Shown piece by piece: positions 34,745 through 46,309 of a stretch of 64,000 nucleotides of DNA. Both the position numbers and the translations under genes were made by a program. How positions within the stretch are numbered: position 1 is the first letter of the stretch; the number at the start of each line of letters is the position of its first letter. The stretch is from Mytilus galloprovincialis (lineage: Eukaryota > Mollusca > Bivalvia > Mytilida > Mytilidae), in assembly GCF_965363235.1 (NCBI RefSeq), contig NC_134845.1:29390524-29454523 (forward strand). The letters run 5' to 3'. The notes beneath the pieces were generated by a model. That model was not told where the DNA came from, searched no databases, and worked only from the letters and a program-made list of their open reading frames with translations.

Positions 34745-36115
34745 GGGAAAATAAATTGTTATTAAGCCACTAGGCAGGTGATTAAAATTAAACAGCTAGG
34801 CAGGTGGTTGAAATAAAGCCACTTGGATTGTTGGTATGATAGCCACTGGGAAAATTGTTATTGAAGCCACTAGGCAGGTTGTTTAAATTAAGACATTCAG
34901 CTTGTTGGTATGATAGCCATTAAAATTTTTTGTTATATTAAAGCAACAGGGTGTTTGTTTTTGAAGTCACTAGGCAGGTTGTTAAAATTAAGCCTCTGAA
35001 CTTGTTTGTAACCCACTACGCAGGCTGTTAAAATTAAGCCATTGCGCTTGCTGGTATGATAGCCACTGAGTAATGTTGTTATATTAAAGCCACTGGACAG
35101 GTTGTTTAAATCAAGCCACTGGACTGTGTTGTTTTTGAAGCCACTGGGCTTGTTGTTTTTTGAAACACTGGAAGTTTTGTGACATTAAAGCCACTGGACT
35201 TATGTCATTGAAGCCATTGGGATTGTTGGTATGAAGCCACTGGGGTCGTTGGTATACATGGTATAAAACCATTGGGATTGTTGGTATAAAGCCTCTGGGC
35301 TTGGTGTTATTAGAGCCACTGGGCTTGTTGCATGGTATGAAGCCACTGTGCTTGTTAGTATAAAGCCACTGGGCTTTGTTGGTATAAAAGCCACTGGGCT
35401 TGGTGTTATTAGAGCAACTGGGCTTATGTCATTGAAGCCACTAGGCTTGTTGGTATGAGGCCACTGGGTCTTTTGGTATAAAGACACTGGGCTTGGTGTT
35501 ATTAGAGCCACTGGGCTTGTTGGTATAAAGCCACTGGGCTTGGTGTTATTAGAGCCACTGGGCTTGTTGGTATAAAGCACTGGGCTTGGTGTTATTAGAG
35601 CCACTGGGCTTATGTTATTGAAGCCACTGGGCTTGTTGATAAGAAGACACTGGGCTTGTTGGTATAAAGCCACTGGGCTTGGTATTATTAGAGCCACTGG
35701 GCTGGTTGGTATGAAGCCACTGGGCTTGTTGATATAAAAGCCACTGGGCTTATGTCATTGAAGCCACTTGGCTTGTTGGTATGAAGCCACTGGGCTTTTT
35801 GGTATAAAGCCACTGGGCTTGTTGATATATAAAAGTCATTGGTTGGTTGTTATTGAAGCACTGGGCATGTTGTTCAAATAAATTCACTGGGCTGGTTATT
35901 TTCTGAAGCCACTTGGCTTGTTGGTAATGAACCACTGGGAAGTTCTTTGTGGTATCGAAGTCAGTGGGCTTATGTTTTTGAAGTCACGCCATGTATATAT
36001 ATAAGTCAATAGGCTTATGAGTATTACAGCCAACGGGTTTGTTGGTATGGTAGCCATTGGGCAAAGTCACTTCGCTTATGTTTTTGAAGCCAATGGGCTT
36101 TAAAAGTAACTGGGT
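34745..36115. repeat. Minisatellite inside the Ngaro-type element
   Basis: A long array of variants of 'agccactgggcttgttggta' with spacers such as 'taaa', 'ttattag' and 'tgtcattga', giving about 22-35 bp per unit and tens of units. The units are most regular at about 35220-35830 and degrade to both sides. It sits between the RNase H region and the recombinase. The minus strand is open for 165 codons at 35200-35697 only because the unit lacks stops in that frame. Confidence 0.85.
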
Positions 36116-36199
36116 TGATTGTATTTGGTCACCGGACTGACGGTTATTATCAAATACTTGGTTTTACATTGAGTTGAATGTTGACGAAAAGATTTCTTA

Positions 36200-37746
36200 T
36201 TGTCACTGATCGAAACACTACACGTTTACGTTCTGTTGCTTAAAATACACATTGTATGCCAAAAATTTATTAACGGGTTATATATTTTCTTTTCGTTTAT
36301 ACATGTTTCAGATTTGTTTCATGTTGGAAGGTGGACGGAATTTCATAAAGAAAAGGATAAGAGTTTAAAAGGATTATTATTCAAGTTACCAGAAATTGTT
36401 TTGAAATCTAAAGCTCAAAATACAGTCAAGAAGTATAATTATGCTTTCCGAAGTTGGTGTAAATGGTGTAAAAATTATGATTCTGTAAACAGCATGCCAG
36501 CCACCGATTATCATGTTAGTTTGTATCTAATTTATTTGATGCAAAATGAGTGTTCGTCGTCTAAAATAGAAGAAGTAATATATTCTATTGCTTGGGCACA
36601 TAATATAGCTGGATATAACAATCCATGTGCATCTGAGCTAGTCAAAAATGTAGCCGAAGGTGCAAAGAGGCAGCTTTCTCGTCCTTGTTCTAAAAAGGAA
36701 CCCATTACACCAGAAATACTTACTCAGTTAGTTAATAGATTTGGTTCTACTGAAAATCTATTGGATAAACGAATAGTGACTATGTGTTTGATAGGTTAAG
36801 CCGGTTTTCTGAGATTTTCAGAAATAGTTAATATTAGGGCATGTGATATCCAATTTCAATCTACACATATGTCTATTTTTATAGAAAAGAGCAAGACAGA
36901 CAAATACAGGCAGGGAAGTTGTGTTATAATTGCGAAAAGTAATAATATAACATAGATATAGGAAGATGTGGTGTGAGTGCCAATGAGACAACTCTCCATA
37001 CAAATAACAATTTAAAAAGTAAACTATTATAGGTTAAAGTACGGCCTTCAACACGGAGCCTTGGCTCACACCTATAAAGGGCCCCAAAATTACTAGTGTA
37101 AAACCATTCAAACGTGAAAACCAACGGTCTAATCTATATAAACAAAACGAGAAACGAGAAACACGTATATATTACATAAACAAACGACAACTACTGTACA
37201 TCAGATTCCTGACTTAGGACAGGTGCAAAACATTTGCAGCGGGATTAAACGTTTTAATGGATCCAAACCTTCTCCCTTTTTCTGAAACAATAGCATAACA
37301 TCACAACAAAGAAAAACATACGATAAAATATCAATTGGCAGACTTAACTCAATCAAAAAACGTATGATTAAACATGTACAGTTACTTGTTTAGAGAGCTA
37401 TATTAAAGATGCTGACATAAATTTTGAAGATGATAAATTCATTTTTCGGCAAATAACATTCTTTAAGAAAGCGAATACTCATAAGCTTCGTAATGATTCA
37501 AGACACATCTCATATACTAAAGCCAGAGAATTATTATTAGAAAAATTACAATCTTTAGGACTTGATAAAACTAAGTTTGGATTACACTCGTTAAGATCTG
37601 GTGGTGCTACTTCAGCCGCTAACGCTGGGATTTCGGATAGAATTTTCAAGAAACATGGAAGGTGGAAATCAGACAGAGCAAAAGATGGTTACGTAAAGGA
37701 GGACCTTAAAACACAGTTGTCTGTTTCACAAAATTTAGGAATTTAA
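36200..37746 (+). pseudogene. Tyrosine recombinase of the Ngaro-type element, interrupted
   Basis: The core-binding part reads KSKAQNTVKKYNYAFRSWC and EEVIYSIAWAHNIAGY. A TAA at 36797-36799 falls just before the block GFLRFSEIVNIR with catalytic Arg at 36812-36814. An R1 repeat then splits the gene (36954-37375). After it come HSLRSGG (His 37585, Arg 37594), HGRW (His 37654) and the nucleophile Tyr in DGYV at 37690-37692, ending at TAA 37744-37746. The full R-H-R-H/W-Y set is therefore visible, but the gene is dead. These enzymes integrate circular DNA by strand exchange without a DDE integrase. Confidence 0.87.
36954..37375 (-). mobile_element. R1 repeat inserted in the recombinase gene
   Basis: The inverted R1 copy runs from 'aagatgtggtgtgagtgcca' through 'acggccttcaacacggagcc' to 'aggacaggtgcaaaacattt' and beyond. 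It is flanked by AACAT at 36949-36953 and 37371-37375, a likely 5-bp target duplication. Taking out the insert with one AACAT brings the two halves of the recombinase into one frame. This gives the best limits of the R1 unit in the window: about 417 bp. Confidence 0.8.
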
Positions 37747-37790
37747 TAAATAATCTTTTTCCTTATGTTTTTCCCGTTCTTTGTGTGTCG

Positions 37791-37891
37791 AAAATGTGCA
37801 CTTGTCTCTGCAAGTGGCGTCTCCCATGTGAGAGTTTGTGGTTATTTGATAAATATTTTATATTCGTTTGAGTTTACGAATTAGAATTTAA
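37791..37891 (+). repeat. Split direct repeat B1
   Basis: 101 bp beginning 'aaaatgtgcacttgtctctg', repeated at 38213-38313 with about one difference. It is directly followed by A2. Confidence 0.9.
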
Positions 37892-38071
37892 ATGTATTTA
37901 TCAAAGTTGTACAAAAGTCGAACATGAAGAATGTTGTTGTTGTTTATAGTTAACACGTGTTTAGTTATTTATAGTAAGGTCGGTTTGAAAGGGGTTTAAA
38001 GTTTCATGCACGCGTGAATTCAGGTTGTTTAAAGTCATTCGAGCCATTGCAGTTAAAGTGACCAGTAGCAC
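37892..38071 (+). repeat. Split direct repeat A2
   Basis: 180-bp copy of A1, immediately after B1. The B1-A2 junction is the same as the junction of the circular intermediate expected for this element type. Confidence 0.9.
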
Positions 38072-38212
38072 TTTTCCAAATAAATAATATAATAATTTTA
38101 TATTATTTATTTTCAGATTTGTTCATCTTTAGTATGCGGTAACCAGTACCAGCTGAGAATTTTCGGTGTATTTACACAAAAACATTGATTTCATTATACA
38201 TATACGAATAAT

Positions 38213-38313
38213 AAAATGTGCACTTGTCTCTGCAAGTGGCGTCTCCAATGTGAGAGTTTGTGGTTATTTGATAAATATTTTATATTCGTTTGAGTTTACG
38301 AATTAGAATTTAA
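38213..38313 (+). repeat. Split direct repeat B2, right end of the element
   Basis: 101-bp copy of B1. Similarity stops at 'gaatttaa' (38313), where B1 passes into A2 and this copy passes into flanking DNA. Confidence 0.9.
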
Positions 38314-38969
38314 CTTACAATTACTTTGCCTTGCCCTGTACCTGTTTGTTAATGTATACTGACAATGCTCCCGTTTCCATCAGACTTTATATTACAGTTG
38401 TAAAAACAAGATGTTCTTGTCAGAATTCTCATAAGATTTGTTTATATATACTGTTAATTGTTAGTCTCAATCAGACTTTGTATGCCATTAGTTTGTTACA
38501 CGATGCCCTCGTCAGATTTCTCAAAGGATATTTCCAGATTATGATTATTAAACAAAATTCATAGTAGGCTTGATTTCAATTCTTTCCCCATACTGCATTC
38601 ATTCTTTTCTACACGGATATCTGTCCATCACCACCATTATAATGATTCAGTGCATAGATCTTTGCAAAAAGTTTAGTCTCATCTGATGTAGGTGTATCGA
38701 ATATGTATCCCTGTCCGAGGTAAAGATACCAAGAAACAAATTAATAACAAAAACGCGTCTGCGATAAAATATTTTATACCTTCAGGCAACAGTAGTAAAC
38801 CGCTTTTCAAAATTCATAAATCGATTAAGAGAAAAACAAAAACAAAACCGAGTTACAAACATCAACTATAAGAGGAAAACAACGAAACAACATAACACTA
38901 AAGTACAACAAAAAACAAACGACAATGCAACATACATAGAATCGAAATATTCCATAACAACTGCCATAT
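38314..38969. other. Intergenic, no gene supported
   Basis: AT-rich flank of the Ngaro-type element. Two phrases around 38340-38540 ('caatgctcccgtttccatcaga', shortened here, and similar 'gatgccctcgtcagattt') suggest old local duplication. No coding region. Confidence 0.4.
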
Positions 38970-39065
38970 TCCGAATTATAACTTGGTACAAGACATTTTA
39001 GGAAAAGATGATGGGTTGAACCTGGTTTGTGGCTAGCCAAACTTTGCGCTTTATGGCAATGTTAA
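38970..39065 (+). repeat. Dispersed repeat R4 fragment
   Basis: 'ataacttggtacaagacatt' and 'gggttgaacctggtttgtgg' followed by 'ctagcc' match 8005-8070. Confidence 0.5.
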
Positions 39066-39575
39066 ATATACCGCTAAAATGACAACCTTACATGATGGGA
39101 ATACAGTTCCAATAAATGCAAGAACACTCAGACAAAGAAATACATAAATAAATAATAAAAAAAGCACTAAATCATACAATCGTTTCAAAAAAGACTTTTA
39201 CAGGACAAGGATGAAAGTGAACAATTTTAAATTGTCTTTATTGGTAACATATTTTGAATCAACTTTATAAAATAGTCATTCGACGATTACAAAGTTCATT
39301 ATACTTTTATTTTAATTTTTTTAAGAAGTATAATTACCAAATGTCATGTATAGCATTGTAAAAATCTTTATTGATAAGGGCACACATGTATATTTCATGT
39401 ATTCCTAAGGCAGTTTGTACAGATATCCGTTTTCTTGGACCATATTAACACAGATTTCACTATGATTCTACATAATAATCTTTTATTGATTCTTCATACA
39501 GATAATGTAGTTAAACTAATGTTGTGGACTCTTACTCAACTTTATCAACAACAAAAAATAAGAATGCCGACAATG

Positions 39576-39630
39576 TTGAATTACAAAAGCATCCAAAGCA
39601 AAATGTAATAATTTTCGGTCGATGTTTCTA
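39576..39630 (+). repeat. 55-bp direct repeat, copy 1
   Basis: From 'ttgaattacaaaagcatcca' to 'ttcggtcgatgtttcta', with a second copy exactly 600 bp downstream at 40176-40230 and about one difference. An R5 copy lies between them. Confidence 0.75.
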
Positions 39631-39644
39631 TAATTGATTATGAC

Positions 39645-39860
39645 AGGTACCAGGCTTATAATTTAATACGCCAGATGCGCGTTTCATCTACATATGAATC
39701 ATCAGTGACGCTCAGACCAAATAGTTATAAAGCCAAATAAGTACAAAGTTGAAGAGCATTGAGGACCCAAAACTCCAATAAGTTATTCAAATGCGGCTAA
39801 GGTACTCTATGCCGGGGAACAGAAAATCCTTAATATTTCGAAAAATTCATAGTTATGTAA
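39645..39860 (+). repeat. Dispersed repeat R5
   Basis: Blocks 'acgccagatgcgcgtttcat', 'catcagtgacgctcagacca', 'aagccaaataagtacaaagt' and 'gaagagcattgaggacccaa' match 30140-30300 in order. Confidence 0.65.
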
Positions 39861-40175
39861 ACAGGAAACTTATGACCATATAATTGATATGCATGTCAAC
39901 ACACACAAGTGCTGACTACTGGGCTGGCTAACATATAGATTAGGAATAGCATACATGGAAAGCCAACAACAAATATCAGCAGATGAATGAATAGAAACAC
40001 AGATTGTTTCCTATACTGAAACATATCTAGCATGCATATAAGTGATTCAATGTTTCATATAGAACACTAAATATATGTAACTGACTTTAGCGCAACCTGC
40101 CACTAAAATGATTTCGTTGTTTCTTACTACATGCATTCAGCAATGTTTGAAACAGGTACACAACGTTAATGAAAC

Positions 40176-40230
40176 TTGAATTACAAAAGCATCCAAAGCA
40201 AAATGTAGTAATTTTCGGTCGATGTTTCTA
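40176..40230 (+). repeat. 55-bp direct repeat, copy 2
   Basis: Second copy of 39576-39630. Confidence 0.75.
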
Positions 40231-40608
40231 CCATAACCATCATCCGGTTGGCTAATATGCCACAGGTTTCAAAATATATCATGAAATATGCTGAAAAATC
40301 ACAGGTCCGAAAATAAGATTACTATGGATACACCTGTGATGTTAATCTTTAAATTGATTAAGTTTTGTTCTCCTTTCTTGTGTACCATTAGGTGTCTGTT
40401 TGTCTTTTTCTTTTTTAGCCATAGCGTTGGCAGTTTATTTTCGATCTATTATTTGAATGAATCTCTGGTATCTTTCGGCCCACTTTCAAACTGATTTTTT
40501 TTTCAGAAATGGAGAGTTATTTTTATTTGTTCATCTTCATTTATGCAGACGTGTTATCCTTTGAAGACTTCCAAATGCATTTTCATCAAAAAAAGTTTTA
40601 ACCAATGT

Positions 40609-41576
40609 ATATGTTCTTGACCATATGAGTATTTGGACCATACTAGTATGGTCACGACCATATGCGTATACTCATATGGTCCGACCATACGCGTATGGTC
40701 GGAACATATGAGTATATTCTTGTTTTGTTATTAACGGGCCGGACCATATGAGTATTTGGACCATATAAGTATTAATTCAAATATGCATTTGAAACGTTTC
40801 AATAATACAATAAACTTTATCTTAAAAAAAAAATGATATTTACTTAGAAACGTATTATTTTTATAATGCAAAGGCTGCATTTATTATAAAAATTAAATAT
40901 AGATACCACAGTCAGTTGATCATAGTTTTCATCGCTTATTGTATTCTTGCATGTATGATTAGGGTGACATTTACTTCCAAACGGAACCATAGCTTATTTT
41001 AATTTGCACGTCTTGCTTTTGCACATTCCTTTTCAGTTACACCTCTAACAGTAAGACTTCTTTGAAGCTGCGTGCAGTGATATCGAGGTCTCTGGCTATT
41101 CCAATGTGTCTACGGTGTTTAAAAAATATAGAACTTCAATATCGTAACATTACTGCAGTACACTAATTCACAAGACAACTTATATAAACTGTGGTCCGTG
41201 CCGGTGATGTCATCTACATTTCACAATAAACGGTGTTTATAAAATAAATAGACGCCCTGTCAACCACCGGTATACGTAATGTAAATAAGCTTCCTTTTAC
41301 AATATGTGCATTTGAGTTTGACATTTTCTTATTGTACTTACAAATAGTGAAAACAATAAACTGTAAAACTACTTAGTGATGTTTAGATTATCTTTTTTAT
41401 TGTTAAATATAATCAAATGATCTTCTAAACGACGTGACAACTAGAAGGGTCATACCTTATGAAGAATTTAAAGTATTTAAAGTAAACATGTTAATTACCC
41501 CGACCATACACGTACGGTCGGACCATATGGGTATATACCCATATGGTCCAAATACTCATATGGTCCGGAACATATA
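40609..41576. mobile_element. Inverted-repeat element with GACCATATGAG/CTCATATGGTC arms
   Basis: The left arm starts 'tatgttcttgaccatatgag' and continues 'tatttggaccat'. The right arm is its reverse complement and ends 'tcatatggtccggaacata'. Near both ends, palindromic words such as 'gaccatacgcgtatggtc' are iterated. The 700-bp middle has no transposase motif. This fits a non-autonomous foldback or MITE element of the same style as 1236-1596 and 47844-49004. Confidence 0.65.
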
Positions 41577-41579
41577 TAT

Positions 41580-43539
41580 TACTAAAGGACGTAACGCGAT
41601 ATTAAATAAAGAAAAAAACAAATTTTCATTGACGCTACATCTGTTTCCCCTTGCAATGTACCTGAGATTAGCTCCAGTTTTTTTTCAGTTGCCCAGTCTT
41701 TATGTTTGTATGTTGTATTTTGTGTGTACTGTTGTTTGTCTTTTCGTCTTTTTGTCAGTTTTTTGCAATGGCAATTGTGCAGTTTGTTTTCGCCTTATGA
41801 GTTTATTCCTCTGGAATCTTTCGTTTATCTTTTCGTTTCGCCTGATACTGATTTTTATTCATATGGTACGTTTGAGGGGATTGGACACGAAATGGAGTTT
41901 TTAAAAATGAACACGATTGGGCGTTCATTAAAAGAACAAGTTTTAGAGCCATTTAGCAACTAGACATGTTTGCAGTTCATCGACGTCATATGGACACGTT
42001 TGGGAGAATCGGACACGTTTGGGGGGTTGGACACGTTTCTGAGTGTTTAAATTGAAAACAAAGTTGAAACCTATGATTGCGTTAGATAAAAACCGCAATT
42101 TTTATACGTGTGCATGCAAAACAAATTGCTTGGTAGACCGGTCTTAATACAGCACATACAACATTTTCCAATAGACAAAAAAAAGTGCAGAAAATATATG
42201 TTAATAAAAAGCATTTGACTAACAGGTCGAACAACAAATAAATATATTAACACAAAGTACTAAGGCTAATTCATTGTGCGTCTAACAAGGCATCAATTCA
42301 ATGATGTAAGCATAAATATGCACATACAATGTACTTTAGTTTATAAAGTTTATAAACGTATATGTATTAGGTCATATTTGGTAGGACAATACAAGTTCAT
42401 AGCCACTGTTTTTATGTTAAATTTGGTAGGACAATACAAGTCCATAGCCACCGTTTTGATCGTTTCCTCCTACTGTAAACATCAATAGAAATGCCAATTA
42501 AAAGAGAGGCTGACGATACCAAAGGGTTATTGAAACTAAAAAATCAAAGATAAAAAGCCAATAGGTCGGCAAAAAACCCCGATAAACGACAGAGGAAATT
42601 ATATAATTCACAACACAGACTACTTCAACTGAGCACCATGAACCCCATAAATAAGCCAGGATGATCACATAATTCCGGAACATTAAGCAAAGTTTCCACA
42701 ACATTTGGTACCCGTCGTAATCTGCCAAATGTTTTTCTTTTCGTCTTGTTTGTTTTCTTTTGCAAGTGGTTTCGACTGAATTATTTTATTTGCCCCCTTA
42801 AATCATTTTCTCCTTTTATACAATAATTAAATGTTTACCAAGTCTGAAATAAATCGATACTATTGTATTTAACTTTTTTGTATTGTAGGTATACGTCTTA
42901 TTATAACCGAACTTAAGATTATAATAATTTCGCTTGCTGCTCCTCGATTTGTGAACAACATATTATATATCTGATAAAATTAATATACGCATGGTCCTGA
43001 TAAGTTATTTATGCAGAAATTCGGCTGTTTTCATGAAAATCTCCCATTACTAGTGATATTTGCTATGTAAAATTATAACTGTTTGCAGTTCTTCAGATAA
43101 AAGAGAAAAGTTCAAAACAAAAAATGTGTTAATAGTCCTTAAATCATAAAAGACAAGAATTTACCTAGATGTGCATATATTTTTGACGACAGATGAAGTG
43201 GTATAATGATACAGAAATGTCGTTATTACAACATAAAGAGGAAATTTTTACGCATTTTATTTCAATACGGCCCTCATCGGCTTCCTTACAATAGATAATT
43301 TTTAAAGTTTACACAGTTTTATATAATAATATTTATTGAGTTTCATATCGTTATTTATCTTCAATTGATCATTCTCAGTATAGTTATCAGAAACTTGAAT
43401 AGATATATTACCTACTCCATTGAAGCACATGTGCGTCTCTTGGTGTGTGTTTTATTCTCATTTTTAAATTTTATATTTTCATTTACGATGTTATCATTGG
43501 TATTTGTATGATCTTTTACATGACGTCAATACTTGGCCC
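41580..43539. other. Intergenic, no gene supported
   Basis: Open frames at 41434-41904 and 41706-41963 overlap and are low-complexity, so I do not call them. Near 41965-42035 'ggacacgtttggg' recurs three times. At 42376-42465 a 45-bp unit ('atttggtaggacaatacaag' and on) is present twice in tandem. Otherwise AT-rich. Confidence 0.45.
42376..42465 (+). repeat. Two-copy 45-bp tandem repeat
   Basis: 'atttggtaggacaatacaag' followed by 't(t/c)catagccac(t/c)gtttt' occurs at 42376 and again at 42421 with two or three differences. Confidence 0.7.
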
Positions 43540-43815
43540 ATTTAACAATCGATATATCACTTGTGCTACACAGATAACGAGTGCAACAACAATTTCTTAT
43601 TTTGGAATTTTACTTTGTAATAAAAAACAACAGCAGTGTAAGTAAATTTATTGGAGATAATAGTCAGGATAGATATTTCAACTCTTTCACGAGTTTCTAC
43701 TGTTAACACTCTGGCGCCTTTTCGGGTATGTTTTTAATATGATTTAATGTAATGCATTTCACCCATTAAACATTTTTAAAAGTTATCTGCAAAGACCTGT
43801 TATCAGTGGTAGGTT
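43540..43815 (+). repeat. Dispersed repeat R3
   Basis: Blocks 'cccatttaacaatcgatata', 'tttcttattttggaatttta', 'tttcaactctttcacgagtt' and 'cacccattaaacatttttaa' match 7140-7430 in order. Confidence 0.6.
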
Positions 43816-43929
43816 ATTTTTCGACATTCCTGTTTAGTAAAGATGATAGGTAATCAATATTCATCCATTTTAGATTTTCATATTACATAAGGAAATGCCT
43901 GTACTAATTAAGGAATATGACTATTGATT

Positions 43930-44050
43930 TCCTTTCGTTTGAGGTGCTTGAGCTTATGATTTTGCCATTTGATAAAAAGGCTTTTTTTTGGGGGGGGGAG
44001 GGTTCGGTATTTTTGTTGTTTCTCTTTTTATCAGTTGAATGAAATAGAAG
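43930..44050 (-). repeat. Dispersed repeat R4 fragment
   Basis: 'tttcgtttgaggtgcttgag', 'cttatgattttgccatttga' and 'gttcggtatttttgttgttt' match the reverse complement of 7905-7985. Confidence 0.5.
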
Positions 44051-45000
44051 TAGAACTTCAATTATCATTAGTATCATAATTACACCATAGAATATCGAAC
44101 TTGTTCTTATGCCTAACAACAAGGTATGAATAGTGTCATTGTGTGCCCCTTTTCTACAAACTTCATATTCATCCTCAGTCTTGCAATGATTTCGCTACAC
44201 GAAACATATCAAATATTTAGACTCAACAATTCATAAAACCATGTTTTCCTGAAGGGTATAAAGTTCTTCATTTACCAGTGCAACCTGCTTTGACAAACAC
44301 TATTTATTGTGAGCTATTGATTATTTTATCATATTCAATGTCAATGTTTTTGACTTCAAGTGAATAAAATTTCAAACATTACCATGTGCATGACATTTTG
44401 AAGATACAAGTTTTTAGGGACCTGAAAACGTGACACGCGGTATTATGGGTCAGACATAGCTTCATACCATGACATGGGTCAATGAATGATATAATGAATG
44501 CTGAAAATAGCGGTAGAAAAAAAGACGGAAAAACGGCGGTAACAACGTTTCTTGTATTACTTGATTTATTTCACTTGACTGGGCGGACTTTAACCAGTTG
44601 GCTCATTATATACCAGTCACTCTATAGACAGGTGGTGTTTTGGGATAAACTCATCAATGAAGTGTCCAGTTATGGTTATTGATTCGGATAAAATATGTAA
44701 ACACTATATGTGTACTTGCAAAATAAATAATGAGACGCAAGCATTAACTTTCTTGAAAAGCGAAGTTTAAAAACATGCAAAAATTGTCACATTTTGTAAT
44801 ATGTGGATATGAAAGTAAAACTATAACAACAGCTGTTGCAAAATCTGCATATGACGTTATTCTTTTATATTTTTGTGACACTAAAAGGTTATTAGAAATC
44901 AGTAATAATTATAACGGCAATCATCCTTATCACACACATCTTCAAATAGACTGTCCTTATGAAACGTAAGTTTCGCCCGGTCAGTTGAAAACACATTGGT
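44051..45000. other. Intergenic, no gene supported
   Basis: AT-rich; no coding region or repeat structure that I can support. Confidence 0.45.
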
Positions 45001-46309
45001 AATAGACATGTTCACCATAAGCCGAAACCGAAACGGATACCGAAACGGATACCGATACCGATACCAAAAATAGTAGTGAGGTAAATGGTAAATGTTTATA
45101 ATGTTTAATAAACTCAACCATTTTACTCCATTATATTGTTTGAGATTTTTATACACTAAATGGAGCATTGCTTCATTTCAACAATTTAACATGAATCTAT
45201 CAAAAAATAAAGTTAAATTCAACGAATATTAAATACACTCATGCAAGTAATATACAATTGAGTTGTGGATACAAATTTATTTATGATGTAAATTAATCAT
45301 GAAAGTTTCGTCGAAGGGAATGAACTGTTCATAGCTCTACAACATATGCAATATCTTATCGACTATAATTACTGGTGTGATTTTGCAATTGCCACTGTAT
45401 TTCTAGATTGAAAAAGAAGAAACTAAACAAATGGTTAGTAAGATTGACATATTAAAAATGAAATTATCAAACTTACGAAAATATTAAGATTATTTTCAGT
45501 AAGAACTAATTAATAATTAATGACCAATTGACACATATAGACAAACGTTACTTTTAAATAAAAGAACAACAACACATTGCAAAATGAAAATAAGAAAAGT
45601 TCTTTCATTAATTTCGTAAAATTCCACAGCTTTCTATTAATTAAAACAAAAAGGCTAATGAAAATGCACACACTGATTTGTTATTTTGAATAGCTTCCCA
45701 ATTCATTTGATGAAGAAAAGACTTTCGAGCCCAATTCGCCTTAATATAGGTGCGATCGGTCCACAGGACATATTACCGTTTTCTGATGCTTGTTACTTAA
45801 CAGATATCCATCTTAATATCATATTGCAATACTGTGTACTTTATGGCAGCTACGCAATCAAAGGCAATAATTCGTGATCAATGCAAATTTGCCCATGAAA
45901 AGATTCGTGCAAGAAGAGTTAATGTAGAACATTCCCTGAAAGAAAATTTATAAAAATATAGGTTCTCTTTGTAGACCCTGTCGGAACGATATTGCATCTG
46001 TGGTTCAATATTATTTGCAGCTCTTTCCCTACGACGAAAATATGCTTCATGATTAAAGTACATCATGAATAGATTGAATAAACATCTGAAAGTGTATATT
46101 AGTTGGATAAGTGTATTCAATAATAGTTAAATTTAAAGATTTTTTGATAGATTATTGTGAATTGATGTATAAAGTAATACTCCATCTAGTGTATTCAAAT
46201 TTGAAACAATGTAGTAAAGTAAAAGGTTAATTAACATAATTAACATTTACCATTTACCTATTAACAACTATTTTGGTTTCGCTATCGGCTTATGGTGCAC
46301 ATGTCTAAT
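45001..46309. mobile_element. TIR element of about 1.3 kb with arms of about 160-180 bp
   Basis: The left end 'aatagacatgttcaccataa' with 'gccgaaaccgaaac' and, further in, 'ggtaaatggtaaatgtt' is matched by the reverse complement of the right end ('aacatttaccatttacc' to 'ataagccgatag' and 'catgtctaat' read on the other strand). Similarity continues inward to about 45180 and 46155. The left arm has a tandem run of 'ccgaaacggata' and 'ccgata'. No transposase was found, so it is probably non-autonomous. A clear target duplication was not identified. Confidence 0.6.

Larger units (their letters stand above)
31685..38313 (+). mobile_element. Ngaro/PAT-type tyrosine-recombinase retrotransposon with split direct repeats
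   Basis: Order: A1 (31685-31864), gag-like ORF, RT-RNase H, minisatellite, tyrosine recombinase, B1 (37791-37891), A2 (37892-38071), a 141-bp spacer and B2 (38213-38313). A1 and A2 are 180 bp each, B1 and B2 101 bp each, almost identical, and B1 abuts A2 with no gap. This A1...B1A2...B2 pattern is diagnostic of Ngaro/PAT-like elements as opposed to DIRS1-like ones, which have inverted ends. Such elements integrate a circular intermediate with a tyrosine recombinase and make no target duplication. The coding region is broken in several places, so this copy is not autonomous. Confidence 0.88.

Noticed and set aside
35200-35697. 165-codon minus-strand frame with Pro/Ser/Gln repeats
   Set aside because: It is the translation of the minisatellite, open only because the unit lacks stops in that frame.
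41434-41963. Pair of overlapping hydrophobic frames as a gene
   Set aside because: Low-complexity AT-rich translation partly inside an inverted-repeat element; no family resemblance.
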